Shown: piece by piece, positions 15,285 through 24,131 of the stretch
How the letters are laid out: the number at the start of each line of letters is the position of its first letter
Numbering within the stretch: position 1 is the stretch's first letter
Source: Chloroflexi bacterium HGW-Chloroflexi-6
GTDB taxonomy: Bacteria > Chloroflexota > Anaerolineae > Anaerolineales > Villigracilaceae
Direction: 5' to 3'
NCBI GenBank assembly: GCA_002840685.1
Contig: PHBU01000001.1
Span: 248,001-312,000 of the forward strand
Length of the DNA: 64,000 nucleotides
Notes under the pieces: model-generated
Databases searched by the model: none
Told to the model about the DNA's origin: nothing
Seen by the model: only the letters and a program-made list of their open reading frames with translations
Made by a program: the position numbers and the translations under genes

Positions 15285-16445
15285 ATGAAGAAATTGATCA
15301 TGGTTTTTACGTTGTTCTGGTTGCTGCTATTCACAGCCTGCGCACCCGCACCGGCTGAACAACCCGTGGAGGAAGTACCCGTGGCAACACAAAACCCAAG
15401 AGCAACACAAACACCCGCCGGCGGGACAGGTTATCCCGCCGCTGTTTTTGCCGCCCGGGCTGATTTGGCCAAAGAACTCGGTTTGAAACCTGAAGAAATT
15501 TCTATCGTGGCGATTGAACCGAAAGAATGGACAGACAGCTGCCTCGGCCTGGGATCACCTGCTGAAATATGCGCGGCAGTGATCACACCAGGCTATCTGG
15601 TGCGCCTAAATGTCAACGACTTGGAGTATGTCTATCACACTGATGCCAACGGCAAATCCCTGCGCATGGCAGGCGAACCCGGTCCGGCGGGCGGGGAAGG
15701 AAGTACGGATAAACCGGTCATCTTCTGGCAACGCGAGGGCGGGATCGCCGGTTTTTGCGATAAGCTGACCATTTCAGACAGCGGTTCGTATGCATTTGAA
15801 AGCTGCAAGGGAGCCGCATTGACCGGCCAACTGACCGAAAGCCAGTTGGAACAATTGCAGGCCTTCGGCTCCAGCTTTAGCCCCTTTTCGCAAGAAACCA
15901 AAGATAAGGCAGTCGCCGACAGCATGAGCGTTCGGCTGGTTTTCAATGGGACCGGTTCCGTCTTGTCCAGCCCTGACGAGCAACAGGCAATTGGCGCTTT
16001 TGCCGCTGAAATCGCGGCGATTGCCCGCGCCAGCGCCGCTCCAGACGCCGAGCGCGAAGCCGCCCAGACTGCCCTGCGCGGCTTTCTAGCCGCCCTGAAT
16101 AGCGGAGACTTCATTCTGGGCGCAAAGCTATACGGTGGCGAAACTGAAACACTCGCAAGCTGGAATCCTGACATCGAAAACGATCTACCCCTATGGCTGG
16201 AACGCGGCTGCACCCAGAACGGTCTGCAATGTTTGCCGGTGCGCTCGACCCTGTATCGCGGGCCGGATGCGCGCGGCGGATACCAGTTCCTGGTGGAATT
16301 CACTGCCCCCGATGGGAGTTTGTTCCATCAGGGGCCATGCTGCGGCGACGAAAGCGGCGGACCTTTCCCTTCCAGTTTTACTTTTTCGGTGATCAAATCA
16401 GGTGAGAATTGGCTGGTGATGGAGTTGCCCCCCTACATGCCCTGA
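15285..16445 (+). CDS. Predicted lipoprotein, function unknown
   Basis: 386 aa from ATG 15285 (AAGGAG 9 nt upstream). Signal peptide with lipobox LFTAC (Cys about 19), then a Pro/Thr/Ala-rich linker. A first domain ('IEPKEWTDSCLGLGSPAEIC', the pattern of small secreted Chloroflexota domains) is followed by a second domain beginning PVIFWQREGGIAGFCDKL and a third beginning 'LRGFLAALNSGDF' that resembles NTF2-like or DUF4878-type stress domains. Several Cys pairs suggest disulfides. Exported to the outer face; role unknown. Convergent with the next gene. Confidence 0.75.
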   Translation: MKKLIMVFTLFWLLLFTACAPAPAEQPVEEVPVATQNPRATQTPAGGTGYPAAVFAARADLAKELGLKPEEISIVAIEPKEWTDSCLGLGSPAEICAAVITPGYLVRLNVNDLEYVYHTDANGKSLRMAGEPGPAGGEGSTDKPVIFWQREGGIAGFCDKLTISDSGSYAFESCKGAALTGQLTESQLEQLQAFGSSFSPFSQETKDKAVADSMSVRLVFNGTGSVLSSPDEQQAIGAFAAEIAAIARASAAPDAEREAAQTALRGFLAALNSGDFILGAKLYGGETETLASWNPDIENDLPLWLERGCTQNGLQCLPVRSTLYRGPDARGGYQFLVEFTAPDGSLFHQGPCCGDESGGPFPSSFTFSVIKSGENWLVMELPPYMP

Positions 16446-16448
16446 TAG

Positions 16449-17219
16449 CTACTTCACCATCCAGGTCAATACGTTCTGGATCATTTTGTCCCAGAAGGCC
16501 CAGGTGTGCTCGCCTGGGCCTTCCTCGTAGGTCAGGTCGAGGGGCAGGCCGCGCAGAAAGTCGCGAAAACTGAGATTGTTTTGGTAGAGAAAGTCTTCGG
16601 TGCCGCAGCACTGGTACAGGCGCGGTTTTTCGGCAGCTTTGGCCGCGCTCCTGGCCAGCGTGCGCAGGTCATTCTGACTATCTGCAACCTGCTTGAGGTC
16701 CGCGCCAAAGATGTTGCGCATCCCGGCCAGCCAGGCTTCGTCACGGTCCGGGCCGTCTTCATTGACCACGTGGCGAATATCGACCGCACCCGAGAGGCTG
16801 GCGGCAGCGGCGAAACGTTCCGGGTGCGCCAGCGCCAGCTTGAAAGCGCCGTATCCGCCCATCGAAAGCCCGGCGACAAAGTTATCGGCGCGGGCGGCAG
16901 AAAGCGGGAACAGACTGCGGGCAAGGGCGGGCACTTCTTCGCTGACAAAGGTCCAGTAGCGGCCGCCGTGCGCCATGTCCGTGTAAAAACTGAGGTGAAC
17001 ATTGGGCATGACGACCGCAATGTTCAGCCCCTCAACGTAACGCTCGATGGAAGTCCAGCGCTGCCAGGCAGTATGATCATCCGAATGGCCGTGCAGCAGA
17101 TAAAGGGTGCGATAGCTGGGTTTGGTCTTGTCTGCCAGGGCCTGCTGGGGCAACAGAACATTCATCGTTGAACGCATTCCGAGAATTTCAGAGAAAAATT
17201 TGACTTCGGTAAGGATCAT
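16449..17219 (-). CDS. Alpha/beta-hydrolase esterase (esterase D / tributyrin esterase type)
   Basis: 256 aa of the PF00756 esterase family. It shows the [13 protein letters not shown] oxyanion region near 40, nucleophile elbow GLSMGGYGA near 118, an acid residue in the TEDFLYQNN segment near 205, and the catalytic His in GEHTWAFWD near 238. Likely cytoplasmic hydrolysis of short acyl esters or S-formylglutathione-type substrates; exact substrate unknown. Divergent from the DinB gene. Confidence 0.87.
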   Translation of the reverse strand: MILTEVKFFSEILGMRSTMNVLLPQQALADKTKPSYRTLYLLHGHSDDHTAWQRWTSIERYVEGLNIAVVMPNVHLSFYTDMAHGGRYWTFVSEEVPALARSLFPLSAARADNFVAGLSMGGYGAFKLALAHPERFAAAASLSGAVDIRHVVNEDGPDRDEAWLAGMRNIFGADLKQVADSQNDLRTLARSAAKAAEKPRLYQCCGTEDFLYQNNLSFRDFLRGLPLDLTYEEGPGEHTWAFWDKMIQNVLTWMVK

Positions 17220-17268
17220 GGGGGCCTCTTTCTTTGAAGTTGGTTCATTTTACACCCGGCCGCCGGCT

Positions 17269-17274
17269 TATAAT
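17269..17274 (+). promoter_or_regulatory. Probable -10 element of the DinB gene
   Basis: TATAAT in the divergent gap, 24 nt before the ATG, with GGAGAAG at 17289-17295. The -35 region is weak. Confidence 0.45.
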
Positions 17275-17298
17275 TGGAATGATTTTTTGGAGAAGACC

Positions 17299-17967
17299 AT
17301 GGATGCCAATCGCAAAGCATGGAATGAACAACAGCAGGCGCTATTAAAAGCGCTCGAGCGCGCCGATCATGGCGCAGTCCAAACGCTCTTTGCGCGCCAT
17401 CATGCGATGGTGCATTCAGAAAAGATGTCTGGCATGGGGTTATGGTCTTTCGAGGATGAAGTGCTGGAGGGGGGGAACGAGGCACTGTTTCGGCGCATTC
17501 CATCTGGAGCGGAACATTCGATCGGCTGGAATCTGTGGCATATTGCCCGCATCGAAGATGTGACCATGAACCTGCTGGTGGCCGGCAGCGACCAGCTTTA
17601 TTTTAGCGAGGGCTGGTTCGAACGCATCAACATCCCCTTTCGACATGCCGGGAATGCCATGAACGCCCAGGAGATGGCAACCCTCAGCGCGGAGATCAAT
17701 ATCGAAGCTTTGCGCGCCTACCGGGTCGCCGTTGGGCGGCGGACACGTCAGATCGTGGCAAGGCTCAACGCAACGGACTACAAGCGCCGGGTGGATGAGT
17801 CGCGGCTGGAGCGGGTGATGGCCGAGGGCGCGGTAACAGAATCCGCGCGCGAGATTGTCGAATACTGGGGCAAACGCGACCTGGCCGGCCTGCTGTTGAT
17901 GCCCGCCACCCGTCACAATTTTTTGCACCTGAACGAATGCCTGCGGCTCAAAGCCAAACGTGTCTAG
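17299..17967 (+). CDS. DinB superfamily protein
   Basis: 222 aa. Four-helix DinB/YfiT-like fold features: WHIARIEDVTMN near 84-95 and HNFLHLNECLRLK near 204-216 supply the His residues that bind a divalent metal in this superfamily. Members act as thiol-dependent transferases or hydrolases; the substrate here is unknown. The start follows GGAGAAG by 3-4 nt; upstream frame extension to 17122 runs into the divergent gene and is rejected. Confidence 0.82.
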   Translation: MDANRKAWNEQQQALLKALERADHGAVQTLFARHHAMVHSEKMSGMGLWSFEDEVLEGGNEALFRRIPSGAEHSIGWNLWHIARIEDVTMNLLVAGSDQLYFSEGWFERINIPFRHAGNAMNAQEMATLSAEINIEALRAYRVAVGRRTRQIVARLNATDYKRRVDESRLERVMAEGAVTESAREIVEYWGKRDLAGLLLMPATRHNFLHLNECLRLKAKRV

Positions 17968-18032
17968 CCAGTAATTTTTAGGGAGAAATTATGGAGATTG
18001 GGCCCCGCTCCGAATTGGCGCAAGGGATGGCT

Positions 18033-18038
18033 TATAAT
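18033..18038 (+). promoter_or_regulatory. Probable -10 element of the membrane kinase gene
   Basis: TATAAT in the context GGCTTATAATT, the same as at 17266-17275. It excludes the TTG at 18044 as a practical start, since that would lie at the transcription start. Confidence 0.45.
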
Positions 18039-18091
18039 TCTGTTTGGAACTTTTCGCCCGGAACTGCGTAAAATTACTATGCATTTCAAAG

Positions 18092-20074
18092 ATGGGCAAA
18101 CAACTTATGGCAACCAACCCGATCACCAATGAAACATCCCTGAAAAGCAAGCCCAAGTTACGGCTGGCGCTGATTGGCGCCTGGCTGGCAGTTGCGCTTT
18201 ATACCCTGACGGTTTACGTGCTGAGCGTGCCGGTGGTTTTTTGGATGCGCGCCAGCGACCCGTTGACCGGGGTACTGAACCTGACCGAAATCGTATTTGT
18301 GTCAATCGATCTCGGGATCGATGTTTTTATCTCGCTAGGGTTCATCCTGACCGCGATTTATCTCTTCACCCGGCGTTCGGATGATTGGTTTGTTATCTTC
18401 ACCTCGATGTTCCTGATCACCTTTGCCGGGCGTATTTCAAACACCGTCAACGCTGCATCGGCAGTGCCAGGTTACGAGATCCTGACCGGAGTGGTGACCG
18501 CCCTGGGTGATATCGGCGTGGTGGTTTTTTGTATGCTTTTCCCCGACGGCAAATTTAACCCGCGCTGGGTCAAGTTCAGCATCCCGATATTGGTTATTGG
18601 CATGCTGGGCATGTATACCCTTCCATCTGCGCCTTTTTACTGGCAAAATCTCAGCCAACCCGTTTATTTTGGTGTAACACTGGCGTGGTATTTGTTTGGG
18701 GTTTTTGTTTTCTCGTATCGCTACGCGCAACAAAAAGGCATCTTACAAAAACAGCAAACCCGCTGGGTGATGATCGGCCTGATTGGGCCGCTGGCCTGGT
18801 TCATCCTCTTTTATGTTTTACAGGGCGTCATAAATCTCACGGTCGATTCAAGCCAGATCAATGTTTGGATCTATAAATTTGCAGCCCAGGTAGCCGGAAT
18901 TTTCCTGTTTTTGATGCTGCCCTTCTCGATCACGATTTCAATTGCGCGCTCAAAATTATTCGACATCGATCTGCTCATCAACCGCTCGTTGGTTTACACC
19001 GGCCTGACGATAGCGCTGGGTATCGTATTTGCCGGCATCCTGGGCAGCGTTTCACTGCTCTTCCGCACCATCAACCAGGGCGACCAGTCTACGCTGGCGG
19101 TTGCCTTTTCGGCCCTGGCAGCCGGAGCGCTCTTCCAGCCGGCCCGGCGCAGGCTGCAACGCTTCGTGGACCATGTCTTTTATCACATCAAGATCGATTA
19201 CCAGAAAACCCCGGTCGAGCTACGCAAAACGGATGATCCGCTAGAGGACACAACCCTGTCTTCCTATCGCGGACTGAAGCTGATTGGGCGCGGTGGTATG
19301 GCCGATGTCTATCGCGCGGAAAGCCCAACCAATGGCCGCACGGTTGCAATCAAAGTCCTGCCGCCTTCATTTGCCGCAGACGAACAATTCCGCAAGCGTT
19401 TCATGCGCGAAGCAGAAACCGTAGCCGGGCTGGACCACCCGAACATTGTGCAAATTTTGAACTACGGGGAAGAAGCCGGGACATATTACATCGTAATGGA
19501 ATACTTGAATGGCCCGGATCTGCGCACCCTGCTCAAGGAACAAAAGCGGATCACGCTCCCCACTTTCGTGCCCATCCTACGAGATGTCGCATCTGCGCTG
19601 GATTATGCCCACTCCCGCGGGCTTGTCCACCGCGATATCAAACCGTCCAACATCATGATCGATTCTTCGGGCCAGACGCCGCGCGCTGTTTTGACTGATT
19701 TCGGCATCGCCAAAATTGCCGATGCTCACACCAAAATTACCGCAACAGGTGTGCTTGGAACTTTCGACTATATCGCCCCCGAGCAAATCCAATCTTCGGG
19801 CGAGGTGGACGCCCAGGCCGATCAGTACGCCCTGGGTGTGATGACCTACCAACTGCTGACCGGGCGGCTGCCCTTTGAGCGGCCCAATACGGGCGCGCTA
19901 TTGCTGGCCCACCTGACCGCACCTCCGCCCGATATACGTGAAAGCGTACCCGAGACGCCTCGTCATGTTGCTTACGCCATTCAGCGCGCCATGGCGAAAG
20001 ATCCCAAAGACCGCTATGCCAGCGTTGGGGCCTTCTCGCAGGCCATCGAAAGTGGTTTAGCGGCAACAATTTAG
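18092..20074 (+). CDS. Membrane Ser/Thr protein kinase with multi-TM sensor
   Basis: About 660 aa. The N-terminal 330 residues hold eight or nine hydrophobic helices. They end with the 'FDIDLLINRSLVYTGLT' and 'LFQPARRRLQRFVDHVFY' segments usually found just before the catalytic part of Chloroflexota sensor histidine kinases. Here a Hanks-type kinase follows: glycine loop IGRGGMADVYRAE near 393, VAIKVLP lysine, catalytic HRDIKPSN near 512, DFGIAK near 535 and APEQ near 562. It probably phosphorylates cytoplasmic proteins in response to a membrane signal. No PASTA repeats. Start codon uncertain (18092 or 18107). Confidence 0.85.
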   Translation: MGKQLMATNPITNETSLKSKPKLRLALIGAWLAVALYTLTVYVLSVPVVFWMRASDPLTGVLNLTEIVFVSIDLGIDVFISLGFILTAIYLFTRRSDDWFVIFTSMFLITFAGRISNTVNAASAVPGYEILTGVVTALGDIGVVVFCMLFPDGKFNPRWVKFSIPILVIGMLGMYTLPSAPFYWQNLSQPVYFGVTLAWYLFGVFVFSYRYAQQKGILQKQQTRWVMIGLIGPLAWFILFYVLQGVINLTVDSSQINVWIYKFAAQVAGIFLFLMLPFSITISIARSKLFDIDLLINRSLVYTGLTIALGIVFAGILGSVSLLFRTINQGDQSTLAVAFSALAAGALFQPARRRLQRFVDHVFYHIKIDYQKTPVELRKTDDPLEDTTLSSYRGLKLIGRGGMADVYRAESPTNGRTVAIKVLPPSFAADEQFRKRFMREAETVAGLDHPNIVQILNYGEEAGTYYIVMEYLNGPDLRTLLKEQKRITLPTFVPILRDVASALDYAHSRGLVHRDIKPSNIMIDSSGQTPRAVLTDFGIAKIADAHTKITATGVLGTFDYIAPEQIQSSGEVDAQADQYALGVMTYQLLTGRLPFERPNTGALLLAHLTAPPPDIRESVPETPRHVAYAIQRAMAKDPKDRYASVGAFSQAIESGLAATI

Positions 20075-20083
20075 AGGATAACG

Positions 20084-20120
20084 AAAGACCTGCCCAGAAA
20101 ATTGAGCAGGTCTTTTACTT
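20084..20120. terminator. Bidirectional terminator
   Basis: A perfect 10-bp stem (20084-20093 with 20105-20114) is followed by a T-rich tail, between convergent genes. Confidence 0.82.
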
Positions 20121-20138
20121 TTGATATAAGATGACTAT

Positions 20139-21791
20139 TTATTGACTGATGTCTTCAACATAGTCGGCTGCAGGTTTGCAGCCCGGCAACAGAGAATCAG
20201 CTACATTTTTCCAGGTCAGTTCCAGGTTGTTTGCTTGCGCCGCCTGAACAGCGTCAGCCAGGCATCCGGCACCCGCATTGTAATTGAGCAAGGTTAGACG
20301 CCATAAATCTTCGTAGCTAACACTCTCACCAGCGGGCTTGCCTGTCACATTCTGGACAACTTTGCCGGTCTGTTCGCAATTTGCCAGCAGGGTGCGGGCA
20401 AAGATGTCTACGCTATAGTCTGCTCGTGCCAGGTCAATTCCAAGAGGGCAGTCGGCGCAAGTGGCATTGACGCTTTGCAGCAACGCGCCACGCAACAGAG
20501 CCTGGTTGGCATTGGACAAATTTGAGTATCCCACTGAAGCACACTCGATTGCACCAAGCACCAGTGGACAAAACTCATCATAAAAAGCGGGGTTCCACAT
20601 CAGGGTCGTATCCGCGCCGTGTTCGGTCAATTGTCCCAGACCAATATCATCACGCAGTTCAAAAACGCCCGGCCAAAACTGGCTTTCGCGGCTGAAGAGG
20701 TTCTTCAACAACTGGGCTGGCACTTCTCCCTTGCGGGCAACATCAAAAATCAGGGTATCAAATCGATTCTGCCAGTCACTCACAACAAGAGTGGCTGCGT
20801 CAAGACCACACGCGGTGGCAGTGCCATCAGGATACACACCCCCATCCACGCAGGCCTCAACATTCACGGCCCCTTGCTTGATCAGGTTCCCAGCCAGGTA
20901 AACGTAAGAAACATCTGACTGCAGGCCTTCCGGAGTGGCTGGCGTGGAAAGCCAGGTGGGTAAACCTTCAGGTGGGGGGAAAGATTGCCAGGCAATGGAA
21001 CACGTTGCGTTGGGTTTGCCAATCCACTGGGTGCTGAGCACATCCACAAACCGTTTTTGTACCAGGCGCTGGCTATCATCTGTGCGGATCACACGCACAA
21101 CAGCTTCATAGGCCGGGCTGGTATCGCCAAAGGTGGAATAAGCCCAGAATACCAGTTTGATGCCCTGGGGTGAAGTCGCATCAAGCAGAAAATCGCAGCG
21201 CGCCCCATCACATGTAAATGCATCTGTGCCCACCATCCCCTCGATACGGGTAATCGATTGGTCCGGAAGCGGTTCTTCTGCGGTCAACACCAGGCGTGGA
21301 GACTCGCTGGTACACCACCCAGTTTCATCTTCTTCGCAGCTTTCAAGAGAAACCCAGATCTGGGCATCTGGCAACGGCACCACCAGATCGCGCTGGATGG
21401 TTTTGTCCCCGACGACCTGCCAGTAAAAACCTTTGCACAGCCAGTACTCTTCAAAGTTGCAGGATTGTGATTTTTTTATCCACTCATCGTACAGGGTGCT
21501 GCCGCAAATGTCATACACTTCGTTATGAGTTGGCATGCCATCGTGCTCGATAAAAGCCTGACAATGAACTTCGTTATCTTCCCAGGCCGTCAGCCACCAT
21601 TCGTAAATCGTCACCTTGACCTGGATGGTGGTAAACCGGTCTGGCCCGGGGGGAGTTTCCTCTTCTGCTTTGTTTGCCGTATAGGCGGACGCATAGACAA
21701 CTTCTTGTGGAGCAACCCAGGAAAACAGAAAAAGGCTGATACACAGAAGTGTAAAAAAAACAAATGAAGGTCGAAGTCCCCGATGGGTCAT
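20139..21791 (-). CDS. Secreted Cys-rich protein with transglycosylase-like C-terminal domain
   Basis: About 550 aa. N-terminal signal peptide (hydrophobic 'FVFFTLLCISLFLF'), then a Cys-rich, Trp-rich beta region of unknown type. The C-terminal part has features of the lysozyme/SLT fold: FSRESQFWPGVF near 367 (candidate catalytic Glu), GLGQLTEHGAD near 385 and 'LTLLNYNAGAGCLADAV' near 510, where SLT proteins have YNAG. It may cleave or bind peptidoglycan or a surface glycan outside the membrane. The ATG at 21791 is chosen because a TATAAT lies 22-27 nt upstream; the GTG at 21830 lies above it. Confidence 0.65.
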   Translation of the reverse strand: MTHRGLRPSFVFFTLLCISLFLFSWVAPQEVVYASAYTANKAEEETPPGPDRFTTIQVKVTIYEWWLTAWEDNEVHCQAFIEHDGMPTHNEVYDICGSTLYDEWIKKSQSCNFEEYWLCKGFYWQVVGDKTIQRDLVVPLPDAQIWVSLESCEEDETGWCTSESPRLVLTAEEPLPDQSITRIEGMVGTDAFTCDGARCDFLLDATSPQGIKLVFWAYSTFGDTSPAYEAVVRVIRTDDSQRLVQKRFVDVLSTQWIGKPNATCSIAWQSFPPPEGLPTWLSTPATPEGLQSDVSYVYLAGNLIKQGAVNVEACVDGGVYPDGTATACGLDAATLVVSDWQNRFDTLIFDVARKGEVPAQLLKNLFSRESQFWPGVFELRDDIGLGQLTEHGADTTLMWNPAFYDEFCPLVLGAIECASVGYSNLSNANQALLRGALLQSVNATCADCPLGIDLARADYSVDIFARTLLANCEQTGKVVQNVTGKPAGESVSYEDLWRLTLLNYNAGAGCLADAVQAAQANNLELTWKNVADSLLPGCKPAADYVEDISQ

Positions 21792-21812
21792 AATAAAAGC
21801 GAGTCCATTATG

Positions 21813-21818
21813 ATTATA
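21813..21818 (-). promoter_or_regulatory. Probable -10 element
   Basis: Reverse-strand TATAAT with a partial -35 (TAGATT) at 17-nt spacing. It precedes the Cys-rich secreted protein and overlaps the end of the ccm operon. Confidence 0.4.
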
Positions 21819-21838
21819 ACGAACTCGCACCTGAAAAT

Positions 21839-21988
21839 CTACTCTTGATTTTCGACTTCCTGCAAGGCTTTTTCTTCAGCCTGCAACCCTTGCCAGCGGA
21901 CCCACAAGCTGACCAGATAGCCAAAGAAAGTCACACTGAAAATAAGGTAACCAGCCAACATGTAGTTAAGCGTGTTTGGAGTATCCAT
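21839..21988 (-). CDS. ccmD: Small CcmD-like membrane protein
   Basis: 49 aa: an N-terminal MDTPNTLNYM, one hydrophobic helix (about 9-30) and a charged, Gln/Glu-rich C-terminal helix. This is the size, topology and operon position of CcmD, which binds CcmC/CcmE and helps release holo-CcmE. Assignment rests on position and topology because CcmD sequences are poorly conserved. It lies 13 bp after ccmC and is the last gene of the operon. Confidence 0.8.
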   Translation of the reverse strand: MDTPNTLNYMLAGYLIFSVTFFGYLVSLWVRWQGLQAEEKALQEVENQE

Positions 21989-22001
21989 CAGATCGTCCCT
22001 T

Positions 22002-22700
22002 CTATTCCATAACTTTCAATTTAAGTTGCTCGACGCGGTTCGCCAATGCGCTCAGGCGCATGCGATGCCAAAAGATGGTGACAAAAATGATCGAGAAAGC
22101 AAAGATCGCGAAAAACATTGTCTGAAGCATGGCAGGAGCCATATTAAACCCGCCCTGAGCCTCGGCGCTGCCAGAACCGATCACTACCGGATGAATGGTG
22201 CGGAAAATTCGGATCGAAACAAAAGTCACCGGAACGCTGATCCCGCCCAGCAAGGTGTAAACCGCGCCAAAACGGGCGCGTTTTTCGGGGTCTTCAACCC
22301 CCTGGCGCAGCAGCAAATAAGCCAGGTAAACCATCTCAAGGATGGCGGCAGTCGTCAGACGCGGCTCCCAGGTCCACCAGGTACCCCAAATCGGGCGCGC
22401 CCAGATCGAACCGAGCACAATCGCGATAAAGAAGAAAACCAGGCTGATTTCGACGGCAGCGACGCTGATTTCATCCCATTTCAGGTCTTTCTTCCACAGA
22501 TAGAGGATACCGGCAACTGCCGCCAGAACGAAACCGATCATCCCCACCCAGGCAGTGGCAACATGAAAATAGAAAACGCGCTGAACAGCGCCCATGACCG
22601 CTTCGAGCGGCGCATAAACCAGGGACGCGTAATATGATGCTGCCAGCAAAAGAAGCGAAACAACATTGAGGGCAACTAAAGCACGAGGTTGAGTAGACAT
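22002..22700 (-). CDS. ccmC: Heme handling protein CcmC
   Basis: 232 aa, six membrane helices. The WWD-type heme motif WGTWWTWEPRLTT lies near 104-116 and histidines flank it (FHVATAWVG near 47, IHPVVI near 168), as in CcmC. It moves heme to CcmE at the outer face of the membrane. ATG 22700 has TGGAG upstream; an extension would run into ccmB. Part of ccmA-ccmB-ccmC-ccmD. Confidence 0.93.
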   Translation of the reverse strand: MSTQPRALVALNVVSLLLLAASYYASLVYAPLEAVMGAVQRVFYFHVATAWVGMIGFVLAAVAGILYLWKKDLKWDEISVAAVEISLVFFFIAIVLGSIWARPIWGTWWTWEPRLTTAAILEMVYLAYLLLRQGVEDPEKRARFGAVYTLLGGISVPVTFVSIRIFRTIHPVVIGSGSAEAQGGFNMAPAMLQTMFFAIFAFSIIFVTIFWHRMRLSALANRVEQLKLKVME

Positions 22701-22722
22701 GGCAACTCCAGAAGAATAGTTT

Positions 22723-23436
22723 TTATTCTTCGACCACAAAGTCGAAGACCATAAATGCAGCGGCAATGAAGATCACATCATATACCACCAGCAAATTAAG
22801 CCAGGGAACAATTTCGCCAATCGGCAGGCCGGAGAGGAAACCCTTGCTGGCCTGGACTGCCGAAACCAGGACCGGGATCACCAGCGGGAAAAGTAAAATT
22901 GGCAGCAGTACATCACGGGTGCGGGTCTGAACGGCCATGGTCGAAAGCAGCGTCCCGACCGCCACATAGCCAATCGAACCAAGCAGGATGACACCGAAAA
23001 AACCGGGACTGAAGAAATTCTTTGGGTTATACAAAATAAAGTAAACCGGCAGGACGATTACTTCGACGATCAACATAAAAGCCAGGTTGCTGAGGGCTTT
23101 GCCAAAATAAATCGCCGAGCGGTCGACCGGGGCCAGCAAGAGGCCGTCGAGGCAGCCGCGGTCTTTTTCGATCGCCATCGAACGGTTCAAACCCAACGTG
23201 CCGGCAAAAGCAAACGTAACCCACAAAACCCCGGCCGTAACCGATTCGCGGGCTTCACGATCAAGCTCCAGTGAAAAGTTGAAAACCAGGATGACCAACA
23301 GCGCAAAAATCAGCATGGCCGAGAGCAGTTCGCGCGAACGGAACTCAGCAGCCAGATCTTTCCAGGTGACGGCCATGACTGCCCCAAAATAATTCGAGGC
23401 GGGGCGGGATGTTGATGCTTTCAGGTTGTCGCTCAT
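22723..23436 (-). CDS. ccmB: Heme exporter subunit CcmB
   Basis: 237 aa, six membrane helices. The start overlaps the ccmA stop by 4 bp (ATGA). The 'MAIEKDRGCLDGLLLAPVDRS' cytoplasmic loop near 87-107 and the pattern 'LLPILLFPLVIPVLVSAVQA' near 180 are CcmB features. It is the membrane subunit of the CcmAB ABC complex that releases holo-CcmE from CcmC. Confidence 0.93.
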   Translation of the reverse strand: MSDNLKASTSRPASNYFGAVMAVTWKDLAAEFRSRELLSAMLIFALLVILVFNFSLELDREARESVTAGVLWVTFAFAGTLGLNRSMAIEKDRGCLDGLLLAPVDRSAIYFGKALSNLAFMLIVEVIVLPVYFILYNPKNFFSPGFFGVILLGSIGYVAVGTLLSTMAVQTRTRDVLLPILLFPLVIPVLVSAVQASKGFLSGLPIGEIVPWLNLLVVYDVIFIAAAFMVFDFVVEE

Positions 23437-24131
23437 GCGCCCAAGACCTGTTTGTAGAAATCGAGCAGGTTGCCGGTGCCCAGGCTGGCCTGCGAAGCGG
23501 AAGCAGCGATCACCCCGCGCGAAAGGATGTCGAACCGGCTGGCCAGGGTTTCGGCCCGCGCCAGATCATGGGATGTCATCACCACCGTGCGACCTTCAGC
23601 AGCCACCCGGCGCAAAACACCATCCAGCATTTCGGAGGCGTCCTGGTCGAGACCGGTATAAGGCTCATCGAACAGCATCACTTGCGGGTCGTGCAGCACA
23701 GCCCGGCCAATCGCCAGGCGCTGCTGCATGCCTCGTGAGAAGGTCCGCACCAGGTCACGGCGGCGGGCGGAGAGGCCAACCATCGCCAGAACCTCGTCCA
23801 CGCGCTGCGACAACTCGGGCAGGTTGTACATGCGCCCGTAGAATTGCAGGTTTTCCTCGGCAGTCAGGTCGCCGTAGAGCAGAGGCATGTGCGAAACCAC
23901 ACCCAATCGCCGGCGCACAGCCGCCGATTGGGCGGGCAGGCTGTACCCGGCAATGCTGACCTGTCCCAGGCTGGGGCGCGACAACGAAGACAGGATACGC
24001 AGGAAAGTGGTTTTGCCGGCCCCGTTCGGGCCAAGCAAGGCCACAAATTCACCCTTCTCCACGCTAAAATCCAGTCCGCGCAGGACGGTTTTCAGACCAA
24101 AACGTTTGATGAGCTTTTTGACAATGATCAT
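23433..24131 (-). CDS. ccmA: ABC ATPase CcmA
   Basis: 232 aa. Walker A GPNGAGKTT near 34-42, signature 'FSRGMQQRLAIGRA' near 132, Walker B 'VMLFDEP' near 155 and an H-loop 'TSHD' near 188. ATPase of the CcmAB complex. Its start overlaps the preceding cytochrome gene's stop by 4 bp, so the genes are coupled. Confidence 0.92.
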   Translation of the reverse strand: MIIVKKLIKRFGLKTVLRGLDFSVEKGEFVALLGPNGAGKTTFLRILSSLSRPSLGQVSIAGYSLPAQSAAVRRRLGVVSHMPLLYGDLTAEENLQFYGRMYNLPELSQRVDEVLAMVGLSARRRDLVRTFSRGMQQRLAIGRAVLHDPQVMLFDEPYTGLDQDASEMLDGVLRRVAAEGRTVVMTSHDLARAETLASRFDILSRGVIAASASQASLGTGNLLDFYKQVLGA

